From Pseudomonas sp. AN-1 (GTDB taxonomy: Bacteria; Pseudomonadota; Gammaproteobacteria; Pseudomonadales; Pseudomonadaceae), in NCBI RefSeq assembly GCF_034057115.1, contig NZ_CP139195.1:2356001-2420000 (forward strand): a DNA stretch of 64,000 nt, given 5' to 3'. A program made the position numbers and the translations under genes. The notes beneath the pieces were generated by a model that worked only from the letters and a program-made list of their open reading frames with translations, did not search any database and had not been told where the DNA came from. Positions 55,865 to 64,000 of this stretch are shown piece by piece (the stretch's first letter is position 1; every line of letters begins with the position of its first letter).

Positions 55865-56434
55865 ATGAGCGATCAACTGTCGCAACTCACCCAGCACTAC
55901 CATGAGATTCTCGTCGGCCTCGGCGAGAACCCCGAGCGCGAAGGCCTGCGCGACACGCCCAAGCGCGCCGCCAAGGCCATGCAGTACCTGTGCCGCGGCT
56001 ACGAGCAGTCGCTGGAGGAGATCGTCAACGGCGCGCTGTTCGCCTCCGACAACGACGAGATGGTGATCGTCCGCGACATCGAGCTGTACTCGCTGTGCGA
56101 ACACCACCTGCTGCCGTTCATCGGCAAGGCCCACGTCGCCTACATCCCCACCGGCAAGGTGCTCGGCCTGTCCAAGGTGGCGCGCATCGTCGACATGTTC
56201 GCCCGCCGCCTGCAGATCCAGGAAAACCTCACCCGGCAGATCGCCGAGGCGGTCCAGCAGGTGACCAACGCCGCCGGCGTGGCCGTGGTGATCGAGGCCC
56301 AGCACATGTGCATGATGATGCGCGGCGTGGAGAAGCAGAACTCGGTGATGTCCTCCTCGGTGATGCTCGGCGCCTTCCGCCAGTCGACCAACACCCGCCA
56401 GGAATTCCTCCAGCTGATCGGACGGAGCAAGTAG
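55865..56434 (+). CDS. folE: GTP cyclohydrolase I
   Basis: A 189-residue zinc enzyme turning GTP into 7,8-dihydroneopterin triphosphate. Zinc ligands C78, H81 and C149 ([20 protein letters not shown]); [13 protein letters not shown] at the start. GAGGAA is six bases before the ATG. It supplies folate and monapterin; being placed with folM and folX suggests the latter. folX starts immediately after its stop. Confidence 0.96.
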   Translation: MSDQLSQLTQHYHEILVGLGENPEREGLRDTPKRAAKAMQYLCRGYEQSLEEIVNGALFASDNDEMVIVRDIELYSLCEHHLLPFIGKAHVAYIPTGKVLGLSKVARIVDMFARRLQIQENLTRQIAEAVQQVTNAAGVAVVIEAQHMCMMMRGVEKQNSVMSSSVMLGAFRQSTNTRQEFLQLIGRSK

Positions 56435-56806
56435 ATGCCTCGACTGGAACCCGGCATGGCGCGCATCCGCGTCAAGGACCTGCGCCTGCGCACCTTCATC
56501 GGCATCAAGGAGGAGGAGATCCTCAACAAGCAGGACGTGCTGATCAACCTGACCATCCTCTACCCGGCCCGCGACGCCGTGCAGGGCAACGACATCGACC
56601 AGGCGCTGAACTACCGCACCATCACCAAGGCGATCATCCGCCACGTCGAGGAGAACCGCTTCGCCCTGCTCGAGCGGCTGACCCAGGAGATCCTCGACCT
56701 GGTCATGGCTCACCCGGCGGTGCGCTACGCCGAGGTCGAGGTGGACAAGCCGCATGCCCTGCGCTTCGCCGAGTCGGTGTCGATCACCCTCGCCGGCCAT
56801 CGCTGA
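56435..56806 (+). CDS. folX: Dihydroneopterin triphosphate 2'-epimerase FolX
   Basis: A 123-residue tunnelling-fold protein. [19 protein letters not shown] and NYRTITKAI are shared with FolB aldolase; the neighbourhood with folM identifies the epimerase that makes dihydromonapterin triphosphate. Starts with no gap after folE. Confidence 0.9.
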   Translation: MPRLEPGMARIRVKDLRLRTFIGIKEEEILNKQDVLINLTILYPARDAVQGNDIDQALNYRTITKAIIRHVEENRFALLERLTQEILDLVMAHPAVRYAEVEVDKPHALRFAESVSITLAGHR

Positions 56807-56888
56807 ACGCCCGCGGCCGCCCGGCATTGTCCGCCGCGGCCACGGCTCTTATGATCGACCTCCCCCACCGACCGCGCGAGAAGCCGCC

Positions 56889-57182
56889 ATGACCGAACAA
56901 CAGCGCCTCGAACTGGAAGCCGCCGCCTTCCGCCGCCTGCTCAAGCACCTGGGCGAGCGCAGCGACGTGCAGAACATCGAGCTGATGAACCTGGCCGGCT
57001 TCTGCCGCAACTGCCTGGGCAAGTGGTACAAGGCCGCCGCCGACGAGCGCGGCATCGAGCTGTCCGCCGAGGACGCGCGCGACGCCATCTACGGCATGCC
57101 CTACGCCGAGTGGAAGGCCCGGTACCAGCAAGAGGCCACGCCGCAGCAGCTGGCCGCCTTCGAACAAGCGAGCAAGAAATGA
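56889..57182 (+). CDS. DUF1244 family protein
   Basis: A 97-residue soluble helical protein (MTEQQRLELEAAAFRRLLKHL; VQNIELMNLAGFCRNCLGKWY; MPYAEWKARYQ). The NLAGFCRNCLGKWY segment, with a CxxC, is the DUF1244 signature; function unknown. The stop overlaps the next gene by ATGA. Confidence 0.85.
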   Translation: MTEQQRLELEAAAFRRLLKHLGERSDVQNIELMNLAGFCRNCLGKWYKAAADERGIELSAEDARDAIYGMPYAEWKARYQQEATPQQLAAFEQASKK

Positions 57183-57520
57183 CCGCACTGAACGACTTCC
57201 GCGCCGCCCTGTGCCGCGACGACCATCCCTTCGCCGACACCCTGGCGTTCATCGCCGCGCACTACGACTACCAGCCGCAGGCCTTCGTCAACGGCAGCAC
57301 CGCAAGCGCCGCCGGGCAGAACGAGGGCTCCTGCAAGCTGCTCGGCCTCGCCCTGCTCGAGGACCTGAGCGACGAGGAGACCCTGCTGGCCTTCGGCGAG
57401 CACTACCGCAGCGTGCTGGCCACCCCCGCGGGCAGCGACCACGCCAACATCCGCGCCCTGCAGGCCAGTGGCCTGGCCGGCGTGCGCTTCGCCGAGCTGC
57501 CGCTCAAGCGCAAGGCCTGA
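57179..57520 (+). CDS. HopJ-family protein
   Basis: A 113-residue protein of the HopJ family (FADTLAFIAAHYDYQPQAFVNG; NEGSCKLLGLALLEDLSDEETLLAFGEHYR). The family was named for a putative type III effector, yet is widespread in bacteria with no type III system, so a secreted role is doubtful. Coupled by a 4-base overlap to the DUF1244 gene. Confidence 0.8.
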   Translation: MTALNDFRAALCRDDHPFADTLAFIAAHYDYQPQAFVNGSTASAAGQNEGSCKLLGLALLEDLSDEETLLAFGEHYRSVLATPAGSDHANIRALQASGLAGVRFAELPLKRKA

Positions 57521-57528
57521 TCAGGGCC

Positions 57529-57573
57529 GGTGCGCATAGCGCACCCTACGCTGCCCAGCGCCGTAGGGTGCGC
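57529..57573. repeat. Intergenic inverted repeat, GTAGGGTGCGC family, copy 3
   Basis: GGTGCGCATAGCGCACCCTAC-like arm (57529-57549) followed by GTAGGGTGCGC (57563-57573): the arms are in the reverse order compared with copies 1 and 2. Between the hopJ-family gene and cysZ. Confidence 0.7.
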
Positions 57574-57668
57574 CGCGCACACCGCAGCCTGCCTCGCAAT
57601 GCGCACCTGTCGCTAGGTACCCTCCCCCGCGTGCTAAGGTTGGCGCCGTGTTCCCCACGGAGTGCCCC

Positions 57669-58424
57669 ATGCCTATCCAGACCCTCTCCGGCCCCGGCTA
57701 CCTCGCCGCCGGCCTGCGCCTGATCCTCAGCCCCGGCCTGCGCCGCTTCGTCCTGCTGCCGCTGACCGTCAACCTGCTGCTGTTCGTCGCCCTGATCGTG
57801 CTGGCGGTGCAGCAGTTCGGCTTCTGGGTCGAGGCGCTGATGCCGACCCTGCCGCAGTGGCTGGCCTTCCTCGAATACCTGTTGTGGCCGCTGTTCGTGG
57901 CGCTGGTGCTGCTGATCCTGTTCTTCGGCTTCACCCTGCTGGCCAACCTGATCGCCGCACCGTTCAACGGCTTCCTCGCCGAGAAGGTCGAGGCGGTGGT
58001 GCGCGGCCGCGACGTCGCGCCGCCGTTCAGCTGGGGCGAGCTGCTGGCGATGATCCCGCGCACCCTCGGCCGCGAGCTGCGCAAGCTGGCCTACCTGCTG
58101 CCGCGGGCGCTGGCGCTGCTGGTGCTGTCGCTGATTCCGGGGCTGAACCTGCTCGCCGCGCCGCTGTGGCTGCTGTTCGGCGTGTGGATGATGGCGGTGC
58201 AGTACATCGACTACCCAGCGGACAACCACAAGATGGGCTGGGACGACATGCTCGCCTGGCTGCGCGCCAAGCGCTGGCAGAGCCTGGGCTTCGGTGCCGC
58301 CACCTACGCGGCGCTGCTGGTGCCGGGGCTGAACATCCTGCTGATGCCGGCGGCGGTGGCCGGGGCGACGGTGTTCTGGGTGCGCGAGGACGGCGCCTCA
58401 CGACTGGTCGTCGCCAGCCGCTGA
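57669..58424 (+). CDS. cysZ: Sulfate transporter CysZ
   Basis: A 251-residue inner-membrane protein with four or more hydrophobic segments: [20 protein letters not shown] start, the [23 protein letters not shown] motif and [14 protein letters not shown], all typical of CysZ. It imports sulfate for cysteine synthesis. The ATG at 57669 has CGGAG six bases upstream. No cys operon gene adjoins it. Confidence 0.92.
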   Translation: MPIQTLSGPGYLAAGLRLILSPGLRRFVLLPLTVNLLLFVALIVLAVQQFGFWVEALMPTLPQWLAFLEYLLWPLFVALVLLILFFGFTLLANLIAAPFNGFLAEKVEAVVRGRDVAPPFSWGELLAMIPRTLGRELRKLAYLLPRALALLVLSLIPGLNLLAAPLWLLFGVWMMAVQYIDYPADNHKMGWDDMLAWLRAKRWQSLGFGAATYAALLVPGLNILLMPAAVAGATVFWVREDGASRLVVASR

Positions 58425-58473
58425 GACGATGGGGATGCCGCGCCCTGCGGGGCGCCGTATCACGGGCGGGGCG

Positions 58474-58968
58474 TCAGGCCGCCACGCCGGCCAGCGCCTT
58501 CTCGATCGCCTGGATCACCTGCGGATCCTCGGGGGCGATGCGCGGCGAGAAGCGCTCCAGCACGCGGCCGTCCGGGCCGACCAGGAATTTCTCGAAGTTC
58601 CAGGTGATGTCGCCGGGGAACTCCGCGCCCTCGCCGGCCAGCAGCAGGTACAGCGGATGACGGCCGGGACCGTTGACCTCGATCCTGGCGCTCATCGGGA
58701 AGCTGACGCCGTAGTTCAGCGTGCAGAACTCGCGGATCTGCGCCTCGCTGCCCGGCTCCTGGCCGGCGAACTGGTTGCACGGCAGGCCGAGCACGCTGAA
58801 GCCGCGCTCGCGGTATTGCTGGTGGAGATGCTCCAGGCCGGCGTACTGCGGGGTCAGACCACACTTCGAGGCGACGTTGACCACCAGCACCACCTTGCCC
58901 TTGAGCGGGGCCAGCGGCAGGTCGCCGCCGTCCAGGGCCTTGAGGGTCAGATCGTGGAAAAGGCTCAT
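58474..58968 (-). CDS. Glutathione peroxidase-family thiol peroxidase
   Basis: A 164-residue GPx-fold enzyme. Peroxidatic C36 (NVASKCGLTPQY), the LPCNQFAGQEP segment with catalytic Gln, and Trp/Asn in TWNFEKFLV. It is a Cys enzyme, not a selenoenzyme; most bacterial members use thioredoxin. The ATG at 58968 has GGAG seven bases upstream. Single gene. Confidence 0.92.
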   Translation of the reverse strand: MSLFHDLTLKALDGGDLPLAPLKGKVVLVVNVASKCGLTPQYAGLEHLHQQYRERGFSVLGLPCNQFAGQEPGSEAQIREFCTLNYGVSFPMSARIEVNGPGRHPLYLLLAGEGAEFPGDITWNFEKFLVGPDGRVLERFSPRIAPEDPQVIQAIEKALAGVAA

Positions 58969-59081
58969 CACATAGCTCCATGCCAATCATCGGGCCATCA
59001 AAAAGGCGCTATCGCGAGCCGCAACAGCGCCTTCCTGGATTCAGCTTAGCAGCAGATCGGCTGCCGCCTGCCGAGCGGTTC

Positions 59082-59567
59082 TCAGTGGTGATGACCGCCT
59101 TCGCCGTGAATGTGACCGTGGGCGATTTCCTCGGGCTGGGCGTCGCGCACCTCGACCACCTTGACCTTGAAGTTCAGGCGCTGGCCGGCCAGCGGGTGGT
59201 TGCCGTCGACGGTGACATCGTCGCCTTCGATGTCGCGGATGGTGACGATCTGCATGCCGCCGTTCGGCGCGGAGGCGTGGAACTGCATGCCGACTTCCAG
59301 CTCGTCGACGCCTTCGAACATGGCGCGGTTGAGCACGGCCACCAGCTCGACGCTGTAGTCGCCGTAGGCTTCTTCCGGCTCGATGGTCACTTCCAGCTCG
59401 TCGCCGGCCTGCTTGCCCTCGAGGGCCTTCTCCAGACCGACGATGATGTTGCCGGCGCCATGCAGGTAGACCAGCGGCGCGCCGCCGACGGAACTGTCGA
59501 TGACTTCACCGCCTTCGTTGGTCAGGGTGTAGTCGATGGATACCGCCTTGTTGGCCGCGATCTGCAT
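59082..59567 (-). CDS. slyD: FKBP-type prolyl isomerase SlyD
   Basis: A 161-residue peptidyl-prolyl isomerase and chaperone. FKBP core (VSIDYTLTNEGGEVIDSS; NIIVGLEKALEGKQAGDE), IF domain (YGDYSVELVAVLNRAMF), and a C-terminal histidine-rich tail HGHIHGEGGHHH that can bind nickel. The ATG at 59567 gives the standard start MQIAANKAV. Single gene. Confidence 0.92.
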   Translation of the reverse strand: MQIAANKAVSIDYTLTNEGGEVIDSSVGGAPLVYLHGAGNIIVGLEKALEGKQAGDELEVTIEPEEAYGDYSVELVAVLNRAMFEGVDELEVGMQFHASAPNGGMQIVTIRDIEGDDVTVDGNHPLAGQRLNFKVKVVEVRDAQPEEIAHGHIHGEGGHHH

Positions 59568-59767
59568 GGTTGGAAACCTTTGCGAATGGAGTATGAACGC
59601 TGATTTTACGTCGCCCGGGGGCTGAAAGCGACCCGCCGCTGGACAGATGGCCAGCCTCGGCATGGATGGCTCCGATTGTCCGGCAATGGCCGCCAACGCC
59701 AGCGATCCTGCGCCAGAGCCCGGCACTGGGCTATCATCCAGCGCCCCGCCATCCCTGGAAGCCCGCC

Positions 59768-60709
59768 ATGCTCCGACTCCTGCCCGCGCCGCTGCGCGGC
59801 CTCCTCTCCGGCCTGCTGCTGGTGCTCAACACCCTGCTGTGGTGCTGGCCGCTGCTGGCCCTGGCGCTGCTCAAGCTGCTGCCGCTGCCCGCCAGCCGGG
59901 CATGGAGCCGGCGCCTGATGGGGCACGTCGCCGAGTGCTGGGCCGACGGCAACCGGGCCTGGATGGAGCTGCTCGGCGACATCCGCTGGCAGGTCGAGGG
60001 CCTCGAGGACGTGCGGGTGCGCGGCTCCTGCCTGGTGATCTGCAACCACCAGAGCTGGGTGGACATCTTCGTCCTGCAGCGCCATCTCAACCGCCGCCTG
60101 CCGCTGCTGCGCTTCTTCCTCAAGCAGGAGCTGATCTGGATTCCGCTGTTCGGCCTGTGCTGCTGGGCGCTGGACTTCCCGTTCATGAAGCGCCACTCCA
60201 GGGCCTACCTGGAGCGCCACCCCGAGCAGCGCGGCGCCGACCTGGCGACCACGCGCCAGGCCTGCGCGCGCCTGCGCGGCATTCCGGTGGCGCTGTTCAA
60301 CTTTCTCGAAGGCACGCGCTTCACCGAGGCCAAGCACGAGCAGCAGCAGTCGCCCTACCGCCACCTGCTCAGGCCGCGCGCCGGCGGCATCGCCCTGGCC
60401 ATCGACGCCATGGGCGAGCAGCTCGGGGCACTGGTCGACGTGACCATCCACTACCCGGACGGCCGGCCGCGCTTTCGCGACCTGCTGTGCGGACGCCTGC
60501 AGCGGGTGGTGGTGCATTTCGCGGAGCGTGAGATTCCCGCGCAGTTCCTCGGCCGCAGCTACGCCGAGGACGAGACCTACCGCCTGCAGTTCCAGCAGTG
60601 GGTCAACGGGCTGTGGAGCGACAAGGATGCCCGTCTGGAGCGCCTGCAGCAGCAGTGGCCACCGCGCGGGCCGGGGCACGCGCGCGGCCGGGCCAGGGTC
60701 AGCGGCTGA
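59768..60709 (+). CDS. Lysophospholipid acyltransferase (YihG-like)
   Basis: A 313-residue membrane-associated acyltransferase of the PlsC family. Hydrophobic helix 12-40, then the catalytic NHQSWVD (N93, H94, D99) and FLEGTRFTEAK (EGTR motif). Similar in length and N-terminus to E. coli YihG, which acylates lysophosphatidate; substrate is inferred. The ATG has GGAAG seven bases upstream. Ends overlapping the convergent solute-binding protein gene by 11 bases. Confidence 0.85.
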   Translation: MLRLLPAPLRGLLSGLLLVLNTLLWCWPLLALALLKLLPLPASRAWSRRLMGHVAECWADGNRAWMELLGDIRWQVEGLEDVRVRGSCLVICNHQSWVDIFVLQRHLNRRLPLLRFFLKQELIWIPLFGLCCWALDFPFMKRHSRAYLERHPEQRGADLATTRQACARLRGIPVALFNFLEGTRFTEAKHEQQQSPYRHLLRPRAGGIALAIDAMGEQLGALVDVTIHYPDGRPRFRDLLCGRLQRVVVHFAEREIPAQFLGRSYAEDETYRLQFQQWVNGLWSDKDARLERLQQQWPPRGPGHARGRARVSG

Positions 60710-61748
60710 CCTGGGCCCAGGAGGCGTCCACCGCGCTCTTCTGCTTGGCGCTCAGCGCCTCCAGGTAGTAGAAGCTGCGGCGCTGGTCGCCGGTGACCAC
60801 CAGCTCCAGGCGCTCGCCGGCCAGCTTGGTCATCGCCGGTGCGTCGATGCGGGTCACCGGGTAGAACAGGGTGTCGCGGGCGTTGAGGGTGTTGGCCTCG
60901 GCACTGGCCAGGTAGTCGATGAAGCGATGTGCCGCGGCGACGTTGCCGGCGTTGCGCGGAATCGCCATGGTATCGATGAACATCAGCGCACCCTCGCGCG
61001 GCATGACGAAGCGCAGCGGCGCGCCGGCGTCGGCCGCCTTGAGCACGTGGCCGCTCCAGGCCATGGCCATGCACAGCTTGCCGCTGGCCAGTTGCTCGAC
61101 GTAGGAGTTGTTGCCGAAGCTGGCGGCCTTGCCGCGCAGCGCCGCCAGCTCCGCACCGGCCTGCTGGATCTGCCGCGGACCGCTGCGGCCCAGGGCGCGG
61201 CCCTTGTAGTTGAGCAGCAGCGACAGGGTTTCCTCGCGCGCATCGAGCATGCCGATGCCGCACTGCTTCAGGCGATCGCTGTTCTGCGCATCGAACAGCA
61301 GGCCCCAGGTGTCCTCGGGCATGGCACCCAGGGTGTCGACCACCTTGGAGACGTTCAGCGCCAGGCCGACGGTGCCCCACAGGTAGGGCACGGCGTGGCG
61401 GGACTTGCCGTCGAAGCCGCTGAGCATGGCCAGCAGGTCGGGATCGACCTCCTTCAGGTTGGGCAGCCTGGCCGGATCCAGCGGCTGCAGGCGCTGCGCG
61501 TCGATCAGCGCCGGCAGGTGGAAATGCGCCGGGAACACCACGTCGTAGCTCTGGCCGCCATCGTTCAGCACGTCCTCGGCCGAAGCGGCGGTGGAGTACT
61601 CCACCTTGATCCCGCTCTGCTTCTCGAACGCCTCGATCACGCTGGGGGCCAGGCGTCCTTCCCAGCCATGCACCCTGAGCACCTCCTGTGCATGCACCAG
61701 ACCCGCCCCCAGGCCGAGGCTCACGGTCAACAGCATCCGCTTCAACAT
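60699..61748 (-). CDS. Periplasmic solute-binding protein, polyamine-like (PotD/PotF type)
   Basis: A 349-residue exported binding protein. Signal peptide MLKRMLLTVSLGLGAGLVHA. The fold and phrases (LRVHGWEGRLAPSVIEAFEKQSG; VPYLWGTVGLALN; FIDYLASAEAN) match type-2 periplasmic proteins of spermidine/putrescine transport. No permease or ATPase genes adjoin it. The ATG at 61748 has AAGGAG seven bases upstream. It lies 126 bases after a hybrid kinase gene on the same strand, so it may be a sensor partner or a stray transport part. Confidence 0.82.
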   Translation of the reverse strand: MLKRMLLTVSLGLGAGLVHAQEVLRVHGWEGRLAPSVIEAFEKQSGIKVEYSTAASAEDVLNDGGQSYDVVFPAHFHLPALIDAQRLQPLDPARLPNLKEVDPDLLAMLSGFDGKSRHAVPYLWGTVGLALNVSKVVDTLGAMPEDTWGLLFDAQNSDRLKQCGIGMLDAREETLSLLLNYKGRALGRSGPRQIQQAGAELAALRGKAASFGNNSYVEQLASGKLCMAMAWSGHVLKAADAGAPLRFVMPREGALMFIDTMAIPRNAGNVAAAHRFIDYLASAEANTLNARDTLFYPVTRIDAPAMTKLAGERLELVVTGDQRRSFYYLEALSAKQKSAVDASWAQVSR

Positions 61749-61874
61749 CCCCACACTCCTTATAGTTATGAGCGGACCGCGCCCCCATGACAGCGGCTCC
61801 GCGTCGGGGGGATTTAAACGGGCCATACGACCTTTGTCGCGAGGCTCTACGCCAAAGGTGACCCGCATCACACT

Positions 61875-63596
61875 TCAGGAGAGGAACTGGCTCAGCGCAG
61901 CGCGCAGCTTGCCCGGCTTGACCGGCTTGTTGAGCAGCGGGATGCCCTGCTCGTGCAACTGGCGGCGGCACTGTTCGCTGCGCTCGGCGGTGATCATCAC
62001 CGCCGGCAACAGCCGCGCCGTCTCCTCGCGCAGACTGGCGATCAGTTCGCAGCCGTTGGCACCCTGATCGAGGTGGTAGTCCACCAGCAGCAGCTCGGCA
62101 TCCCAGCCCTGCAGCTGCGCGCGCGCCTCCGCCAGGCCGCCGGCCAGGCGCACCTCGCAGCCCCACTGGGCGAGCAGCGCCTGCATGCTCTGCTGGATGT
62201 CCGGCTCGTTGTCGACCACCAGCACGCGGCGCCCCGGCAGCGGATCGCCGAGGCTCTCCTGCGGGCGCGCCAGCGGTGCCGGCGCCACGTAGTCGGCCAG
62301 CGGCACCTCGATGCTGAACAGCGAGCCGCGCCCCGGCTGCGAGCGCACGGCGATGCGGTAGTCGAGCATGCGTGCGATGCGCTCGACGATGGCCAGACCC
62401 AGGCCGACGCCCTTGCGCTCGGCGGCGCGGCCAGCATCGAGCTGGTTGAACTCGAGGAAGATCTCCTCGAGCTTGTCGGCCGGGATGCCGCGGCCGGTGT
62501 CGGCGACCTGGATCAGCAGGTGCGCGCCGCGCCGGCGGCAGCCGAGCAGCACGCGACCCTGGCCGGTGTAGCGGCAGGCGTTGCTGAGGAAGTTGCGCAG
62601 GATGCGGGTGAGCAGGCGGAAGTCGGTGCGCACCGCCAGCCGCGGGATGCGCACGCGCAGGCCCAGGCCGGCGGCCTCCGCCACCGGCTGGAATTCCGAG
62701 GCCAGCGGCGCCAGCAGCTCGTCGAGACGGTACACGGCGAGGTCCGGACGGATCGCCCGGCTGTCCAGACGGGCGATGTCGAGCAGGTCGGCGAGCAGGT
62801 CCTCGGCGCCCTCCAGAGCCTGGTGGGTGCGCTCCACCAGGTTGGCCTCGCTGTCCGGCAGGCGCCGCTCGCGCAGGGTGGCGATCAGCAGGCGCGCGGC
62901 GTTGAGCGGCTGCAGCAGGTCGTGGCTGGCCGCCGCCAGGTACTTGTCCTTGCTCTGGTTGGCCGCCTCGGCGGCGTCGCGCGCCTCGCGCAGCTCGCAC
63001 TGGATGCGCTCGCGCTCGCGGATCTCCTGCTGCAGGTGGCGGTTGGCCTCGAGCAGCTCGGCGGTGCGCGCGGCGACGCGCTGCTCCAGCTCGACGTTGA
63101 GCTGCTGCTGGCGCAGCTGGGCCTGCTTGCGCTCGGTGATGTCGGCGACGAAGCCCTCGACCAGCCCTTCCGCATCGGGCTTGAGCAGCAGGTTCATCAG
63201 CACGTCGATATGGCTGCCGTCGCGCCGGCGCAAGCGGGTTTCGTAGCCGAACAGGCCCTTGCCCTCGCGTAGTACCGCGCCGATGCGCGCCAGCTCGGCG
63301 GCGCCGCCGACGAACAGCTGCTCGGCCAGGTCGCGCTGCGACCACAGCACCTGCTGCGGATCGTCGTAGCCGAGCATGTGCGCCAGCGCCGGGTTGGCGG
63401 CGCGGATGCCGTCGTGCAGGCTGGCCTGGAAGATGCCGTGCACGGCGTGCTCGAACAGCCACTTGTAGCGGTTGCGCTCGCGCTCCAGCTCGTCGAGGCG
63501 CGCCGACAGCTCCGGGTAGTAGCTCTTGCGCGCCGAGTGGCTGCCGAGGCCGAGCAGGTCGGCGACGTTGGGCCGCGCGTCAGAGGGCTTCGCCAT
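61875..63596 (-). CDS. PAS-containing hybrid histidine kinase with receiver (ErcS-like)
   Basis: A 573-residue cytosolic signal kinase with no membrane helix. Order: N-terminal helix, PAS domain (about 40-155), coiled coil (156-215), HisKA with H225 (AAASHDLLQPLN), ATPase with N339 (NFLSNACRYT), DTGRGIPADK and GVGLGLAIV, then a receiver domain with phospho-acceptor D506 (LLLVDYHL) and lysine in LNKPVKPGK. Next to an iron alcohol dehydrogenase gene, this resembles ErcS/ErcA of the P. aeruginosa ethanol-oxidation network. Its start overlaps the end of that gene by 17 bases. Confidence 0.85.
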   Translation of the reverse strand: MAKPSDARPNVADLLGLGSHSARKSYYPELSARLDELERERNRYKWLFEHAVHGIFQASLHDGIRAANPALAHMLGYDDPQQVLWSQRDLAEQLFVGGAAELARIGAVLREGKGLFGYETRLRRRDGSHIDVLMNLLLKPDAEGLVEGFVADITERKQAQLRQQQLNVELEQRVAARTAELLEANRHLQQEIRERERIQCELREARDAAEAANQSKDKYLAAASHDLLQPLNAARLLIATLRERRLPDSEANLVERTHQALEGAEDLLADLLDIARLDSRAIRPDLAVYRLDELLAPLASEFQPVAEAAGLGLRVRIPRLAVRTDFRLLTRILRNFLSNACRYTGQGRVLLGCRRRGAHLLIQVADTGRGIPADKLEEIFLEFNQLDAGRAAERKGVGLGLAIVERIARMLDYRIAVRSQPGRGSLFSIEVPLADYVAPAPLARPQESLGDPLPGRRVLVVDNEPDIQQSMQALLAQWGCEVRLAGGLAEARAQLQGWDAELLLVDYHLDQGANGCELIASLREETARLLPAVMITAERSEQCRRQLHEQGIPLLNKPVKPGKLRAALSQFLS

Positions 63597-64000
63597 ACAC
63601 CACCTCGACGTCGCGCTGGGTCGACTGCCTGGGGTTGGTCAGGATGCACGGGTCGCGCATGGCGTGGCGCGACAGGAAGGGGATGTCCGAGCTGCCGACG
63701 CCGTGGCGGCGCAGGGTCTCCTCGAAACCGACCGCCTGCTTGAAGGCGATCAGGTGCTCGACCAGCCGCGCGCGCACCTGCGGTGGGGTCAGCCCGCGGC
63801 AGTCGATGCCGAGGGTCTCGGCGACCAGGCGGAAGCGCTCAGGCGCGGCATCGAAGTTGAACGCCACCACGTGCTCGACCAGCGCCGCGTTGCACAGGCC
63901 GTGCGGCAGGTCGAGGAAACCGCCGAGGCTGTGGCTCATGGCGTGCACCGCGCCGAGGATGGCATTGGAGAAGGCCAGGCCGGCCTGCATGCTGCCGAGC
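63580..64000 (-). CDS. Iron-containing alcohol dehydrogenase, C-terminal part (ErcA-like, partial)
   Basis: Only the last 140 residues are in the window; the frame is open to the edge (GSMQAGLAFSNAILGAVHAMSHSLGGFLDLPHG). The two histidines in HSLGG and PHGLCNA are the usual iron ligands of group III dehydrogenases. Gene order with the hybrid kinase matches PA1991-PA1992 (ercA-ercS). Translationally coupled by overlap. Confidence 0.85.
   Translation of the reverse strand, partial: LGSMQAGLAFSNAILGAVHAMSHSLGGFLDLPHGLCNAALVEHVVAFNFDAAPERFRLVAETLGIDCRGLTPPQVRARLVEHLIAFKQAVGFEETLRRHGVGSSDIPFLSRHAMRDPCILTNPRQSTQRDVEVVYGEAL

Noticed and set aside
57522-57600. Hairpins after the hopJ-family gene as a small RNA gene
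   Set aside because: They are explained by the dispersed GTAGGGTGCGC repeat; no promoter or terminator suggests an RNA gene.

Overview
The window is chromosomal DNA of a high-GC gammaproteobacterium, almost certainly a Pseudomonas or close relative. The evidence is the tmRNA tag ANDDNYALAA, long gene runs in the order known from P. aeruginosa (piuB-piuC-piuA; ampE-ampD-DUF1631-nadC; thiO and fimT-fimU-pilV-pilW-pilX-pilY1-pilE followed by ispH-fkpB-lspA-ileS-ribF-murJ-rpsT; leucine dehydrogenase with a 2-oxoacid dehydrogenase; flavodoxin-folM-folE-folX), and Fur-like and AlgR-like sites. All family assignments come from reading the translations; no database search was run.

Layout. 1-7.6 kb: the 3' end of xseA, then iron uptake (TonB receptor, 2OG-Fe hydroxylase, PepSY flavoprotein) with a Fur-boxed flavin oxidase. 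7.7-18.1 kb: housekeeping genes (speC, prfC, tatD, ampD/ampE, DUF1631, nadC, tRNA-Thr, thiO). 18.3-26.3 kb: the type IV pilus minor-pilin operon, with a large pilY1. 26.3-34.2 kb: ispH to rpsT, mostly overlapping genes on the minus strand. 34.2-38.3 kb: a Bcr-type exporter, small genes, bacteriohemerythrin and an ArsJ-type GAPDH. 38.5-40.9 kb: a tiny degraded integrative element in the 3' end of ssrA, holding an intact PrlF-YhaV toxin-antitoxin pair, a wrecked hicB and a truncated integrase. 41-46.5 kb: ahpC-ahpF, small proteins, a FadL-family porin and a thiol-type ArsR regulator. 46.6-49.6 kb: molybdenum cofactor genes, including an in-frame mobA-moaC fusion. 49.7-54.8 kb: E2, E1-beta, E1-alpha, leucine dehydrogenase and a flavodoxin. 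55.1-57.5 kb: pterin genes folM-folE-folX and two small genes. 57.7-64 kb: cysZ, a glutathione peroxidase, slyD, an acyltransferase, a solute-binding protein, a hybrid histidine kinase and the 3' part of an iron-containing alcohol dehydrogenase.

Points that stand out: (1) pilY1 is about 1585 codons long, its von Willebrand A fold is split by about 470 residues carrying three similar beta-sandwich-like segments, and a run of ten G lies inside the coding region, a possible phase-variation switch; (2) mobA and moaC share one open frame, yet moaC keeps its own Shine-Dalgarno and ATG; (3) direct repeats of the ssrA 3' end bound a 1.9-kb remnant, and the displaced copy still has a terminator next to it; (4) an ArsR-family repressor with the cysteine spacing of persulfide sensors sits beside an AT-rich dyad and a FadL porin gene; (5) two near-identical divergent promoters (TTGTAC, 15-16 bp, TATAAC) drive the flavodoxin gene and the folM operon.
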